A DNA stretch of 7,799 nt, from the NCBI GenBank assembly GCA_011057845.1, contig DSDB01000285.1:1-7799 (forward strand). The letters run 5' to 3'. The position numbers and the translations under genes were made by a program. This DNA comes from Phycisphaerales bacterium. GTDB taxonomy: Bacteria; Planctomycetota; Phycisphaerae; Sedimentisphaerales; Anaerobacaceae. The notes beneath the pieces were generated by a model. The model did no database searches, had not been told where the DNA came from, and saw only the letters and a list, made by a program, of their open reading frames with translations. This document shows positions 1 through 6,859 of the stretch, piece after piece. Each line of letters starts with the position of its first letter. Position 1 is the stretch's first letter.

Positions 1-1
1 G

Positions 2-2134
2 TTCATCCAGAGAGCCGCCGCGATTCGCTTCGGCGACGACAAGACCGTCGTCGCCATCCACGGCACCTTCATCGACCGGACCCTCGGCAGTTGCGGCGAA
101 CTGAGCGAATGGGTCGATGGCCGCACTTGGCAGCTTGAGGTGGACGACCGGCTCGACCTTCTCCGCAAGTGGCGATGGGGGCGCTGCGTGGATGAATCGC
201 AGCTTGGTTCGCCTGAGTATCGCGCCAAGAAGCGGTTCATGGCCGATTTTGTGAAACTCCTGCACGACATGGGGGCCCACGAGTTCGCCCGCCAGTATGA
301 GTGGTCCACCTGCAAGAGCCAGCCCAACTGCCTCAAACGGACCGACCGAAACGCCGGCCCGGCCGACGGCCTGACCGCCGTGGATTTTCGCGCGGGTCTT
401 GCCCTGTTGCCGTTTCTGCCGATGAGTCCCGGCGATATTGCCCTGATCCTCAAGGGCCTGGCCCGAGGCTCGCTCGTCCAGTTCGATCGCGGCAACCTGG
501 CCACTCTCGAACGCTTCGTCGCGGAAAACGGCGACCGCTTCGCCGACATGCAAGGCATGTTGGAGGAACTCAAGCAGGCCGAGGACGTCTACCGCAACTC
601 CGTGCCGGACATCACGCACAACCATGTCCGCCTGCTCTACAGCGGGAAACTCTACCGGACGATGTTTGACAGCGCCGTAACCGGCTGGAAGGTCCGTGGC
701 CTGATCGCCGACAAGGCTGAGGCGTGGCTGCGCCACTGCAAGGCCTCGACCTTTCTGTTCTTTCTGGTCGGCCTGATTCCCATCCTCGGCCGGGTCCTCC
801 GCAAGGCCTGGGGCCGCCCCGATTGGCGCAAGCACTACCTCGGTATCCTCACGAGCTGGGCCTATTTCCAGCGTGCCCTCAAAGGCCGGGCCCTGGAACG
901 GATCATCGCCTGGCACCGTAAGGGCCGCGTTTCAGCCGAAAAAACTGAGACATTGGCAAAATCCCTGCCTCGTTACTTCCTGCACATGCCCTTCGCCCTG
1001 CTGCCGGCCGGACTCGACCGTTTCATCACCGATGGGCGATTCCGCAAGGAGAAGCTCGCGTACTTATTCGTCCGCCCCATCCGGCTCTACTTCAGCGCCG
1101 ACCTCCGCCGCCAGTGGATGCTGGATATGATCGCCGAGGGTCGTCGCAAGCATATCCTGTCTGAAGACGATACCCAGACTATCCTGGCCCAGTTGGACGA
1201 ACCCTACATTCAGAAGTACCTTATCAGCCTTGTGGTCCATTTGATGACCCTGCCGGTTACGCAGGTCGTCTCGCTGGCGGTGGCGGTCATCTACGTCGTC
1301 GTGCATAAACTGCCTTGGGATGAGGCCCTGGCCACGGGTGCGGCCATACTGATCGCCTTCCAGGTCGTGCCGATCTCGCCCGGCTCCTTCTGTCGCGGCC
1401 TCTACACCACCGTCATGGCCATCCGCGACCGCAGCTTCAAGGACTACAACATCGCCCTGTTCTTGAGTTACTTCAAGTACGTCGGCTATCTGGCGTTCCC
1501 CATCCAGATGACCTATCGCTACCCCGCGCTGGCCCGGTTCATGGCCGCGCACTGGGCGACGGACGCCGTCCATATCGTTCCGGTCTTCGGAGAGAAGGGG
1601 GCCCTTCTGGAGCACTGGGTCTTCTGCCTGTTCTACAACTGGCCGCTGACCCTCCGACGGCGGATGCGCAGACGCGCCGAGGCCAGGTCCTTGCTGAGGC
1701 CCCGATACTGGCATGCGCCCATCTGCGTTGCGGCCCTGGCGGCCCTGCTGGGATGGGCCGATCAACGCTACTTTGCCTGCTCTGGAACGCTGCCTCTCAT
1801 CGGCCGCGCCATGGCCGAAGAGGAATTTCGGCTCGGATACTTCTGGTGGTTCATCGTGCTGGCCCCCCTGCTCAACGGCGCCTTGATGACCCTCGGGGCG
1901 CGAGGAGCATCGCTGGGCAGGCGTGTGCTCCTGGGCGTTGCGGCCGGAGCGGCCTTGGGTCTTTTGTACACCCTCGCTACGGCCCTGGTTGCCCGCGGCG
2001 ACGGCCTGCCTATCCCGAAAATGGCCTTTGAGACCGTCTGGAGGGCGTTTATCTTCGCCGTCGTCTCGACCATCGGGCTGATGCTCACGGAGTTGTGGCT
2101 GGGCGAACCTGCCGAGGCCCGGGAGCATTCATAA
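2..2134 (+). CDS. Large multi-spanning membrane protein of unknown function, 5'-truncated by the window edge
   Basis: The frame is open from base 2 to the TAA at 2132-2134 (710 visible residues). A GTG at 140 is possible, but the codons before it read as good protein, so the true start is probably upstream of the window. Hydrophobic stretches likely to cross the membrane lie near 743-800, 1217-1318, 1325-1390, 1445-1530, 1709-1775, 1826-1897, 1919-1997 and 2030-2104. Arg/Lys-rich stretches follow several of them (for example after 1650). The soluble N-terminal third has landmarks that recall a degenerate kinase fold: a hinge-like SEWVDGRTW near 105-130, KSQPN near 314-328 where a catalytic loop would sit, and VDFRAG near 380-397 resembling a DFG segment. 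No standard HRD/HGD motif is seen, so a kinase reading is only an inference. Similar long membrane proteins occur, as far as I recall, in planctomycetes and are unnamed. It is separated from the next gene by its own promoter region. Confidence 0.85.
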   Translation, partial: FIQRAAAIRFGDDKTVVAIHGTFIDRTLGSCGELSEWVDGRTWQLEVDDRLDLLRKWRWGRCVDESQLGSPEYRAKKRFMADFVKLLHDMGAHEFARQYEWSTCKSQPNCLKRTDRNAGPADGLTAVDFRAGLALLPFLPMSPGDIALILKGLARGSLVQFDRGNLATLERFVAENGDRFADMQGMLEELKQAEDVYRNSVPDITHNHVRLLYSGKLYRTMFDSAVTGWKVRGLIADKAEAWLRHCKASTFLFFLVGLIPILGRVLRKAWGRPDWRKHYLGILTSWAYFQRALKGRALERIIAWHRKGRVSAEKTETLAKSLPRYFLHMPFALLPAGLDRFITDGRFRKEKLAYLFVRPIRLYFSADLRRQWMLDMIAEGRRKHILSEDDTQTILAQLDEPYIQKYLISLVVHLMTLPVTQVVSLAVAVIYVVVHKLPWDEALATGAAILIAFQVVPISPGSFCRGLYTTVMAIRDRSFKDYNIALFLSYFKYVGYLAFPIQMTYRYPALARFMAAHWATDAVHIVPVFGEKGALLEHWVFCLFYNWPLTLRRRMRRRAEARSLLRPRYWHAPICVAALAALLGWADQRYFACSGTLPLIGRAMAEEEFRLGYFWWFIVLAPLLNGALMTLGARGASLGRRVLLGVAAGAALGLLYTLATALVARGDGLPIPKMAFETVWRAFIFAVVSTIGLMLTELWLGEPAEAREHS

Positions 2135-2235
2135 GACACCAGGACAGCCCCCCTGCCCGCCCCACAGGATGCCCGTCGCCCCCTCCCCAACCGGCGAAAT
2201 TCTAACCGGGAAATCCGCCGAATATCCCGAAAAAA

Positions 2236-2265
2236 CTGGGAAGCCCGGCAGGTGAGTGGTATAAT
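2236..2265 (+). promoter_or_regulatory. Extended -10 promoter for the 2364-3639 gene pair
   Basis: A perfect TATAAT at 2260-2265 is preceded by TG at 2257-2258, giving the extended -10 motif TGnTATAAT. The -35 is weak (CTGGGA at 2236-2241, spacer 18), which is typical of extended -10 promoters. Transcription would begin near 2272, leaving a leader of about 90 nucleotides. In this GC-rich context a perfect extended -10 in an intergenic gap is unlikely to be chance, but no transcript evidence is available. Confidence 0.6.
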
Positions 2266-2282
2266 CAGGTTTTGTTGCATCT

Positions 2283-2293
2283 TACACGGTGTA
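2283..2293. promoter_or_regulatory. Inverted repeat TACAC-G-GTGTA just downstream of the promoter, possible operator
   Basis: TACAC (2283-2287) and GTGTA (2289-2293) form a perfect 5+1+5 palindrome about 12 to 22 bases after the predicted transcription start. Its place overlaps where an initiating polymerase sits, so it could be a repressor site. Being short, it could also be chance. No other copy was noticed near another promoter in the window. Confidence 0.25.
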
Positions 2294-2313
2294 CCGAACG
2301 CATTGAATTGCTA

Positions 2314-2353
2314 CGAGGCTGGGGGCGATTGGCCTGTTGCCTCGATTGGAGGC
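2314..2353 (+). promoter_or_regulatory. Leader with two mutually exclusive hairpins, one sequestering the ribosome binding site
   Basis: Three short segments can pair in two ways. CGAGGC (2314-2319) is complementary to GCCTCG (2339-2344), with a 19-base loop. GCCTC (2339-2343) is also complementary to GAGGC (2349-2353), with a 5-base loop. The last segment holds most of the Shine-Dalgarno GGAGG (2348-2352). The middle strand can therefore serve either as an anti-Shine-Dalgarno or be held by the upstream strand, the classic layout of a translational switch. I recognise no known riboswitch or leader family. Stems are only 5 to 6 pairs, so the idea is an inference. Confidence 0.3.
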
Positions 2354-2363
2354 TATGAACCGG

Positions 2364-3158
2364 ATGCCGGCGAACAGCTACAACTCGCTGTGCGATGACT
2401 TTTACGTCGATATGCACGTCAACACCGAGCTGGAGTTGCCGCGAAGCCGCGACACGGTCCTGTCGTTCTTCGAGCAGATCCAGAAACGCTATCCTACGAT
2501 GGGCTGCTTCCACCGTCGTCGTCGAAACGAGTTCTGGCTCGAAGAAGACCACCGGGAAGACCAGTACCGCTGGGTCAACCTGGAGCCGAACCGCGTCGGT
2601 TCCGGCGTGGTCAATCCGACCGCCTTCGAAGAGGCCTACGCCCAGCATCGGCTGGTCCTGGGACTGATTCCGTACATGCTGGGGGTCAACCACCTGGACA
2701 TCGACTCGCTCGATATCACCTTCGCCATGGATTTCGACTATCTGGGCGGGCACGATGAAGTCATCGCCGAGTCTCTCCTGGGCGAGTCCGCCTTCGGACG
2801 GTTGCTGGATATACCCGGCAGCCGGGCGATCGGCTTTTCCCCCGTCACCATCATCTCGCTCTCGGACGACGACTGCACCCAGGCCCGGGTCAGCGTGGAG
2901 TCCAAGACGAGCGTCTTTGAGCCTCGCAAGAAAGGCCGGAACAACACGGACACGGCCATCAGCCTGGCGCTGACGGTTCGCCAGTACCCTCTCACCGAGG
3001 GCAAGTTCGATTCCCTGGCGTCGTTCGATCACCAGTGCTGCCTCGTGGAGGAGCTCATGGCCGAGCGCATCATGCCGATGTTCGTGCAGCCGCTGGTGGA
3101 CACGATTGCGAGGAAACGATCAACATGGGTTCGGGAAGGTAGAAGCGATGGCGATTGA
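2364..3158 (+). CDS. Soluble hypothetical protein, 264 residues, upstream member of a coupled pair
   Basis: I cannot name this family. It has no signal peptide and no membrane segment, and it is rich in acidic and aromatic residues, so it is probably cytoplasmic. The N-terminal region (MPANSYNSLCDDFYVDMHVN) leads into a helical stretch containing FFEQIQKRYP, then a mixed alpha/beta body, a LDIPGSRAIGF-like loop in the middle, and a C-terminal part with a basic patch (FEPRKKGRNN). The start is uncertain. ATG 2364 lies 11 bases after GGAGG (2348-2352). ATG 2355 is in frame but only 2 bases after it, and TTG 2337 would place the GGAGG inside the gene. It stops with TGA at 3156-3158, overlapping the next gene by 11 bases. 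Similar unnamed proteins of about 250 residues occur, to my recollection, in planctomycetes. No catalytic motif is evident. Confidence 0.85.
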   Translation: MPANSYNSLCDDFYVDMHVNTELELPRSRDTVLSFFEQIQKRYPTMGCFHRRRRNEFWLEEDHREDQYRWVNLEPNRVGSGVVNPTAFEEAYAQHRLVLGLIPYMLGVNHLDIDSLDITFAMDFDYLGGHDEVIAESLLGESAFGRLLDIPGSRAIGFSPVTIISLSDDDCTQARVSVESKTSVFEPRKKGRNNTDTAISLALTVRQYPLTEGKFDSLASFDHQCCLVEELMAERIMPMFVQPLVDTIARKRSTWVREGRSDGD

Positions 3159-3639
3159 GGCACCTTTCAGCAAGTTCCGTAAGACCAATCTGGTGATCTA
3201 CATTGTGGCGTGTCTGGGCTTCGGCGGCTGGCTCGCTTACGACGGCTACTTCAACACGAAGTTCATCGAAAAGCACACCACCGACTCCGGCGCCCCCAAC
3301 GGCACGCTGATATTCAACCGCAAGGCGCCGTTCGTCCTGGGCGCCGCGGCGGTCCTGTTCGGCGGCTACCTGGCCATGGTCAGCAAGCGCAAGCTCGTCG
3401 CCGACGACCGGCAACTGGTGTTCGGTCCCAATGAAAGCATTGCTTACGACTCCATCGAGGCAATCGATAAGACGTATTTCGCCGGCCGCGGCTACTTCGA
3501 CATAACCTACACCACCGCCGGCGGCCGGACCACCCGGCGCATCAGCAACCGCGCCTACGACAACCTGGCCCCCATTCTCGACCACCTCGTGGCCCGGCTG
3601 GCGCCACAGACCGAGTCATCGTCCGACAAGGACGCCTGA
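3148..3639 (+). CDS. Two-helix membrane protein with possible cytoplasmic PH-like domain, 163 residues
   Basis: Two hydrophobic helices lie at about residues 15-34 and 61-79, separated by a short polar loop of about 25 residues. A C-terminal soluble domain of about 80 residues follows. Lys/Arg before helix 1 (KFRK) and after helix 2 (SKRK) place both termini in the cytoplasm by the positive-inside rule. The C-terminal domain runs as alternating short strands (KLVADDRQLVF, YDSIEAID, YFDITYTTAGGRTTRRIS) and a closing helix (LAPILDHLVARL). That pattern recalls small bacterial PH-like domains anchored by two helices; this is an inference. ATG 3148 was chosen over TTG 3106 because GGGAAGG at 3133-3139 sits 8 bases before it. 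The start overlaps the previous gene by 11 bases, suggesting translational coupling. The substrate and role are unknown. Confidence 0.85.
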   Translation: MAIEAPFSKFRKTNLVIYIVACLGFGGWLAYDGYFNTKFIEKHTTDSGAPNGTLIFNRKAPFVLGAAAVLFGGYLAMVSKRKLVADDRQLVFGPNESIAYDSIEAIDKTYFAGRGYFDITYTTAGGRTTRRISNRAYDNLAPILDHLVARLAPQTESSSDKDA

Positions 3640-3706
3640 CCGGTCCCGCCCGTCTCGGGACGCCCGGCTCGATGCCTGTTGCGCGGCCTTTTTCACACAG
3701 GAGACC

Positions 3707-3735
3707 TTGACCGGAGCGGATTACCGGGGTAGTCT
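3707..3735 (+). promoter_or_regulatory. Sigma-70-type promoter for purA
   Basis: TTGACC (3707-3712, five of six matches to TTGACA) is followed after exactly 17 bases by TAGTCT (3730-3735), which keeps the key T, A and final T of the -10 element. Transcription would start near 3742, giving a leader of about 67 bases before purA. This promoter could drive purA-uppS-cdsA-phoH as one unit. Confidence 0.5.
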
Positions 3736-3761
3736 ATTGCGGTCTGTTTTTGCTCGCTCGG

Positions 3762-3778
3762 ATCGCCCGTGGGGCGGT
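3762..3778 (+). other. Short hairpin in the purA leader
   Basis: CGCCC (3764-3768) and GGGCG (3772-3776) pair around a GTG loop, extended by a T-G wobble and an A-T pair at the base. It lies between the predicted purA transcription start and the ribosome binding site (AGGAAG near 3800). No T-run follows, so it is not a terminator. It may stabilise the messenger or be incidental. It does not match a purine riboswitch. Confidence 0.25.
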
Positions 3779-3808
3779 GCGCGCAACCCGGCGTAAGAAA
3801 GGAAGTTA

Positions 3809-5083
3809 ATGAACTGTTGCGTGGTAGGTCTGCAATGGGGTGACGAAGGCAAGGGCAAGGTGGTGGACATCCTGGCCGAGCACAGCGACATCGTCGTCCG
3901 CTATGGCGGCGGGGCCAACGCGGGCCATACCGTCATCGTCGACGACACGAGGTTTGCGCTGCACCTGCTGCCCAGCGGGGCGGTTCGCCCCGGTAAGATC
4001 TGCGTGATCGCCAATGCCGTCGTCGTCGACCCCGAGGTTCTCATCGGCGAGATGGACGGCCTGGCGGCCAAAGGCATCGACCTGGCCGGTCGGCTCTTTA
4101 TCAGCGAAAACGCACACGTCGTCCTCGACTATCACAAACTGGAGGACCGCCTTCGCGAGCAGGCCCTGGGCAAGGACAAGATCGGCACCACCGCCCGCGG
4201 GATCGGCCCCTGCTATGCCGACAAGGTCGCCCGAAGCCACGCGATCCGCATGGCCGACTTCCGCGACCTCGACGTGCTGTGCGATAAGGTCCGTCACGCC
4301 GTGGACTATAAGAATAAGGTCTTCGCGGCCGTCTACGCCGCCGAACCCATCGACCCGGACGTTATTTGCGACAAGTGCCGCACCTACGCCCACAAGCTCA
4401 CGCCCTACATCGCCAACACCACCGAACTGCTGCACAAGGCCGTCGCCGACACAAAGAACATCCTGTTCGAGGGCGCCCAGGGAACGATGCTGGACCTCGA
4501 TCACGGCACATTCCCTTTCGTGACCAGTTCGAACTCCAGCGCCTTGGGCATGCCCGCCGGCTGCGGTGTGCCCGCCCGCCTCGTGAACCGCTTCATCGGC
4601 GTGATCAAGGCCTACACCACGCGGGTGGGCGCCGGCCCGTTCCCCGCCGAACAGGACAACGACATCGGCCAGTACATCCGCGACCGCGGCCATGAGTACG
4701 GCACGACCACCGGCCGACCCCGGCGATGCGGCTGGTTCGACGCCGTCGTCGTGTCCTACGCCGCCACCGTCGGCGGTATCGACGAGATCGCCCTGATGCA
4801 TCTTGATACCCTGGCCGGCCTCGATGAGGTGAAGATCTGCAAGGCCTACGAAATTGACGGCCGCCAAGTCACATTCTTCCCCGCCGATGCCTCGCAACAG
4901 AGCCGCGCTCGTTGCGTCTATGAAACCCTACCCGGCTGGACGGAAGAGCTGCGGGATGTCGGCGACTTCAACGACCTGCCCGCCAACGCAAGGAATTATG
5001 TCTGCCGAGTACAGGAACTGGTGGGCAAGCCGGTTACAATGGTGGGGGTCGGGCCCAAGCGGAGCCAGGTGATCTTCCGCTAG
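3809..5083 (+). CDS. purA: Adenylosuccinate synthase
   Basis: PurA catalyses the GTP-dependent joining of aspartate to IMP to give adenylosuccinate, the first committed step to AMP, in the cytoplasm as a homodimer. The 424 residues match the usual bacterial length. Visible motifs in order are GDEGKGK at 11-17 (GTP loop, with Asp12 as catalytic base), GGANAGHTV with catalytic His40, GTTARGIGPCYADK near 126-139, FEGAQGTMLDLDHGTFP starting at 220 with the following TSSN (IMP pocket), AYTTRVGAGPFP, and TTTGRPRRCGW at 299-309 (aspartate loop). The end reads VGVGPKRSQVIFR where VGPxR is usual. The ATG is preceded by AAAGGAAG at the normal distance, and the gene has its own promoter. The 82-base gap to uppS has no terminator. 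PurA beside envelope-lipid genes is not the common order. The identity is secure. Confidence 0.98.
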   Translation: MNCCVVGLQWGDEGKGKVVDILAEHSDIVVRYGGGANAGHTVIVDDTRFALHLLPSGAVRPGKICVIANAVVVDPEVLIGEMDGLAAKGIDLAGRLFISENAHVVLDYHKLEDRLREQALGKDKIGTTARGIGPCYADKVARSHAIRMADFRDLDVLCDKVRHAVDYKNKVFAAVYAAEPIDPDVICDKCRTYAHKLTPYIANTTELLHKAVADTKNILFEGAQGTMLDLDHGTFPFVTSSNSSALGMPAGCGVPARLVNRFIGVIKAYTTRVGAGPFPAEQDNDIGQYIRDRGHEYGTTTGRPRRCGWFDAVVVSYAATVGGIDEIALMHLDTLAGLDEVKICKAYEIDGRQVTFFPADASQQSRARCVYETLPGWTEELRDVGDFNDLPANARNYVCRVQELVGKPVTMVGVGPKRSQVIFR

Positions 5084-5165
5084 AGGTCCCGGCCGCATCA
5101 GGCCGCGACGAACCGAGAGCCCGGGTCCGTGCAACGTGGGCCGCCAAGACGGGGTATATGTTCGA

Positions 5166-5927
5166 ATGACAGACGCAAATGAGAAACTCAGGGCCACAGC
5201 CGAGCGGCTGGGCATCGACGTCCGCGGGATGCCGCGGCATATCGCCATTATCATGGACGGCAACGGGCGCTGGGCGCAGCGTCGCGGCCTGCCCCGCGCC
5301 GAGGGGCACCGTCAGGGCGGCAAGACCGTTGAGCAGATCGCCCAGTTGTGCGTGGATTTCGGCATCGAGTCGCTGACGCTCTACTCGTTCAGCATCGAGA
5401 ACTGGAAGCGGCCCCGCAACGAGGTCAACGCCTTGATGAGCCTCTATGAACAGTACCTTATCGCCATCCGCCCCACGCTCATGCGAAACCGTGTTCGCCT
5501 CGTGCATCTGGGCGTGATGGAGATGCTGCCGGCAGCCGTCAAAAAGGAACTGGTAGGGACGATGGAAATGACCGCCGAAAACGACGGCATGGTGCTGGCC
5601 CTGGCCCTCAACTACGGCGGACGCACCGAGATCGTTGAGGCGGCCCGACGCGTCGCGCAGGACTACAAGGCCGGTCGTGTTACGCTTGACGGCATCGACG
5701 AGGCCTATTTCGCAGACCGATTGTATACCACCGGCCTGGCCGAGCCGGACCTGCTGATTCGCACCGCCAATGAGATGCGGATCAGCAATTTCCTGCTCTG
5801 GCAGGTATCGTACAGCGAGTTCTACGTCACAAAGACGCTTTGGCCGGACTTCAAACGTCGGACGCTCGAACAGGCCATCGGCGCCTATTCCAGGCGGGTT
5901 CGACGCTTCGGCGCCGTCACGACCTAG
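5166..5927 (+). CDS. uppS: Undecaprenyl diphosphate synthase (cis-prenyltransferase)
   Basis: UppS adds isopentenyl units in cis to farnesyl diphosphate to make the C55 lipid carrier used for peptidoglycan and other surface polymers. It acts as a dimer at the cytoplasmic face. Family motifs are MDGNGRWA at 30-37 with catalytic Asp31, GHRQGG at 47-52, LYSFSIENWKRP at 72-83, ALNYGGRTEIVEA in the second half, and IRTANEMRISNFLLWQ at 198-213, then YSEFY and LWPDF. The usual signature is RT(S/G)GExR; here the two middle residues are Ala201 and Asn202, while the Arg, Glu and Ser residues are kept. ATG 5166 gives 253 residues, the typical length. The GTG at 5136 would add a 10-residue tail and has no ribosome binding site. 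The Shine-Dalgarno for 5166 is weak (GGGG at 5151-5154). cdsA follows after 24 bases. Confidence 0.96.
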   Translation: MTDANEKLRATAERLGIDVRGMPRHIAIIMDGNGRWAQRRGLPRAEGHRQGGKTVEQIAQLCVDFGIESLTLYSFSIENWKRPRNEVNALMSLYEQYLIAIRPTLMRNRVRLVHLGVMEMLPAAVKKELVGTMEMTAENDGMVLALALNYGGRTEIVEAARRVAQDYKAGRVTLDGIDEAYFADRLYTTGLAEPDLLIRTANEMRISNFLLWQVSYSEFYVTKTLWPDFKRRTLEQAIGAYSRRVRRFGAVTT

Positions 5928-5951
5928 CATTTCCGCGATTCGACGGGCCCT

Positions 5952-6809
5952 ATGCTAAAGTACAGGTTGATCTTCGGGACGCTCATGGTCGTGGCGTTCG
6001 TCGCTCTGGTGCTGGGCGACGGGCTCCTGGACGGTCGTTTTGCCGGGCCAAGCGGCCAGGGGATCCGTGGCACCCTCTTCTCGCTGCTATTGGTGCTGCT
6101 GGTCGTCGCCGCTCAGTGGGAGTTTGCCCATCTCGCCGCCGCGAGGGGTCTGCGGGTCTTTCTGCCTGTGACCGTTGGCGCCTCCATCGCCCTGGCCCTG
6201 ACCTGGTACGTCCTGCAGGTTCTCAGCATCCCCGGCCATGTGTATGTGCTGGCGGTATCTACGGCGGCAATCCTTGGCGTCTTTCTCTATCAGCAGCGGG
6301 TCTGCGGTCTGGCGGCCGTTATGGCCAACTGCGGCGTGAGCCTGCTGTCGGTCGCGTATTGCGGCGTCCTGGCGGCCTTTGCTCTGGCGATCCGGATCGA
6401 CTTCGGCATCTGGGCCGTTCTGATGTATGTTTTTGTCGTAAAGTCTTCTGATATCGGGGCTTACGCGATCGGCCGGCTGTTCGGAAGACACAAGTTTTCG
6501 CCCCGTATCAGCCCTGGAAAGACTTGGGAAGGCATGGTCGGGGCCGTCGCGGTCGCGGTTGTTGTGGCGGTTGTGTTCGTGGGCTGTTGTGATATAATAG
6601 CCATCGGCTGGCCGGTTGCGGTCCTGTTCGGCGCAGGCTTCGCCTTTATCGGACAGATGGGCGATCTGGCCGAGTCCATGTTGAAACGAGACGCGGCCCG
6701 TAAGGATTCCGCGGCCGCGGTACCGGGCTTCGGCGGGGTGCTCGATATTGTCGACTCCCCGCTGGTCGCCGCGCCGTTTGCGTACTTGTTTTTCAGCCTT
6801 GTTATGTGA
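5952..6809 (+). CDS. cdsA: Phosphatidate cytidylyltransferase (CDP-diglyceride synthase)
   Basis: CdsA converts phosphatidic acid and CTP to CDP-diacylglycerol, the precursor of bacterial phospholipids, in the inner membrane. The 285 residues contain about eight or nine hydrophobic segments (first at about 5-24, last at about 269-284). The conserved cytoplasmic loop begins KSSDIGAY at 164 (Asp167) and runs to SPGKTWEG at 187-194. The C-terminal signature is SMLKRDAARKDS (Lys245, Arg246) followed by PGFGGVLDIVDS at 258-269. The PROSITE-type signature expects PGHGG and DR-x-D; here Phe260 and Ile266 replace His and Arg, while Asp265 and Asp268 stay in place. I recall this variant from planctomycetes, so it is probably active. 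The ATG lacks a strong Shine-Dalgarno, and the 24-base gap to uppS suggests co-transcription. The usual dxr neighbour is not downstream. Confidence 0.95.
   Translation: MLKYRLIFGTLMVVAFVALVLGDGLLDGRFAGPSGQGIRGTLFSLLLVLLVVAAQWEFAHLAAARGLRVFLPVTVGASIALALTWYVLQVLSIPGHVYVLAVSTAAILGVFLYQQRVCGLAAVMANCGVSLLSVAYCGVLAAFALAIRIDFGIWAVLMYVFVVKSSDIGAYAIGRLFGRHKFSPRISPGKTWEGMVGAVAVAVVVAVVFVGCCDIIAIGWPVAVLFGAGFAFIGQMGDLAESMLKRDAARKDSAAAVPGFGGVLDIVDSPLVAAPFAYLFFSLVM
6571..6598 (+). promoter_or_regulatory. Possible internal promoter within cdsA, for phoH
   Basis: TTGTGT (6571-6576), a 16-base spacer and TATAAT (6593-6598) with TG at 6590-6591 form an extended -10 type promoter about 260 bases before the phoH start. 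It lies in codons for a hydrophobic stretch of CdsA, whose GTN-rich codons may produce the match by chance. Confidence 0.3.
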
Positions 6810-6859
6810 GCACCTCCGGCCCAGGGATGGGTCGGGCGGCTTCGGTTGAAGGGAAAGGC

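Noticed and set aside
2192..2220. CGGCG/CGCCG pairing in the gap after the first gene
   Set aside because: Only five pairs with a 19-base loop and no T-run; not a terminator.
1064..2280. Minus-strand open frames (354 and 170 codons) opposite the large membrane protein
   Set aside because: The plus strand has a continuous protein with clear membrane segments. The antisense frames give Gln/Gly/Arg-rich sequences without domain features.
2265..3032. Minus-strand open frame (255 codons) opposite the 2364 gene
   Set aside because: It overlaps the plus-strand promoter and coding region, and its sequence has shadow-frame composition with no motif.
3643..3693. Possible terminator after 3639: GTCCCG/CGGGAC hairpin (3643-3661) and TTTTT at 3689-3693
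   Set aside because: The T-run is 28 bases away from the hairpin, and no stable stem abuts it, so this is not a credible intrinsic terminator.
3742..3808. Purine riboswitch in the purA leader
   Set aside because: The leader is too short and lacks the three-way-junction conserved loops of the purine aptamer.
3806..4897. Long minus-strand open frame (363 codons) opposite purA
   Set aside because: It is antisense to a certain purA, and its protein is a low-complexity Gly/Ala/Val/Asp-rich sequence typical of a GC-rich shadow frame.
5090..5105. CGGCC-N6-GGCCG inverted repeat between purA and uppS
   Set aside because: It is a short GC stem without a following T-run, common by chance in this composition.
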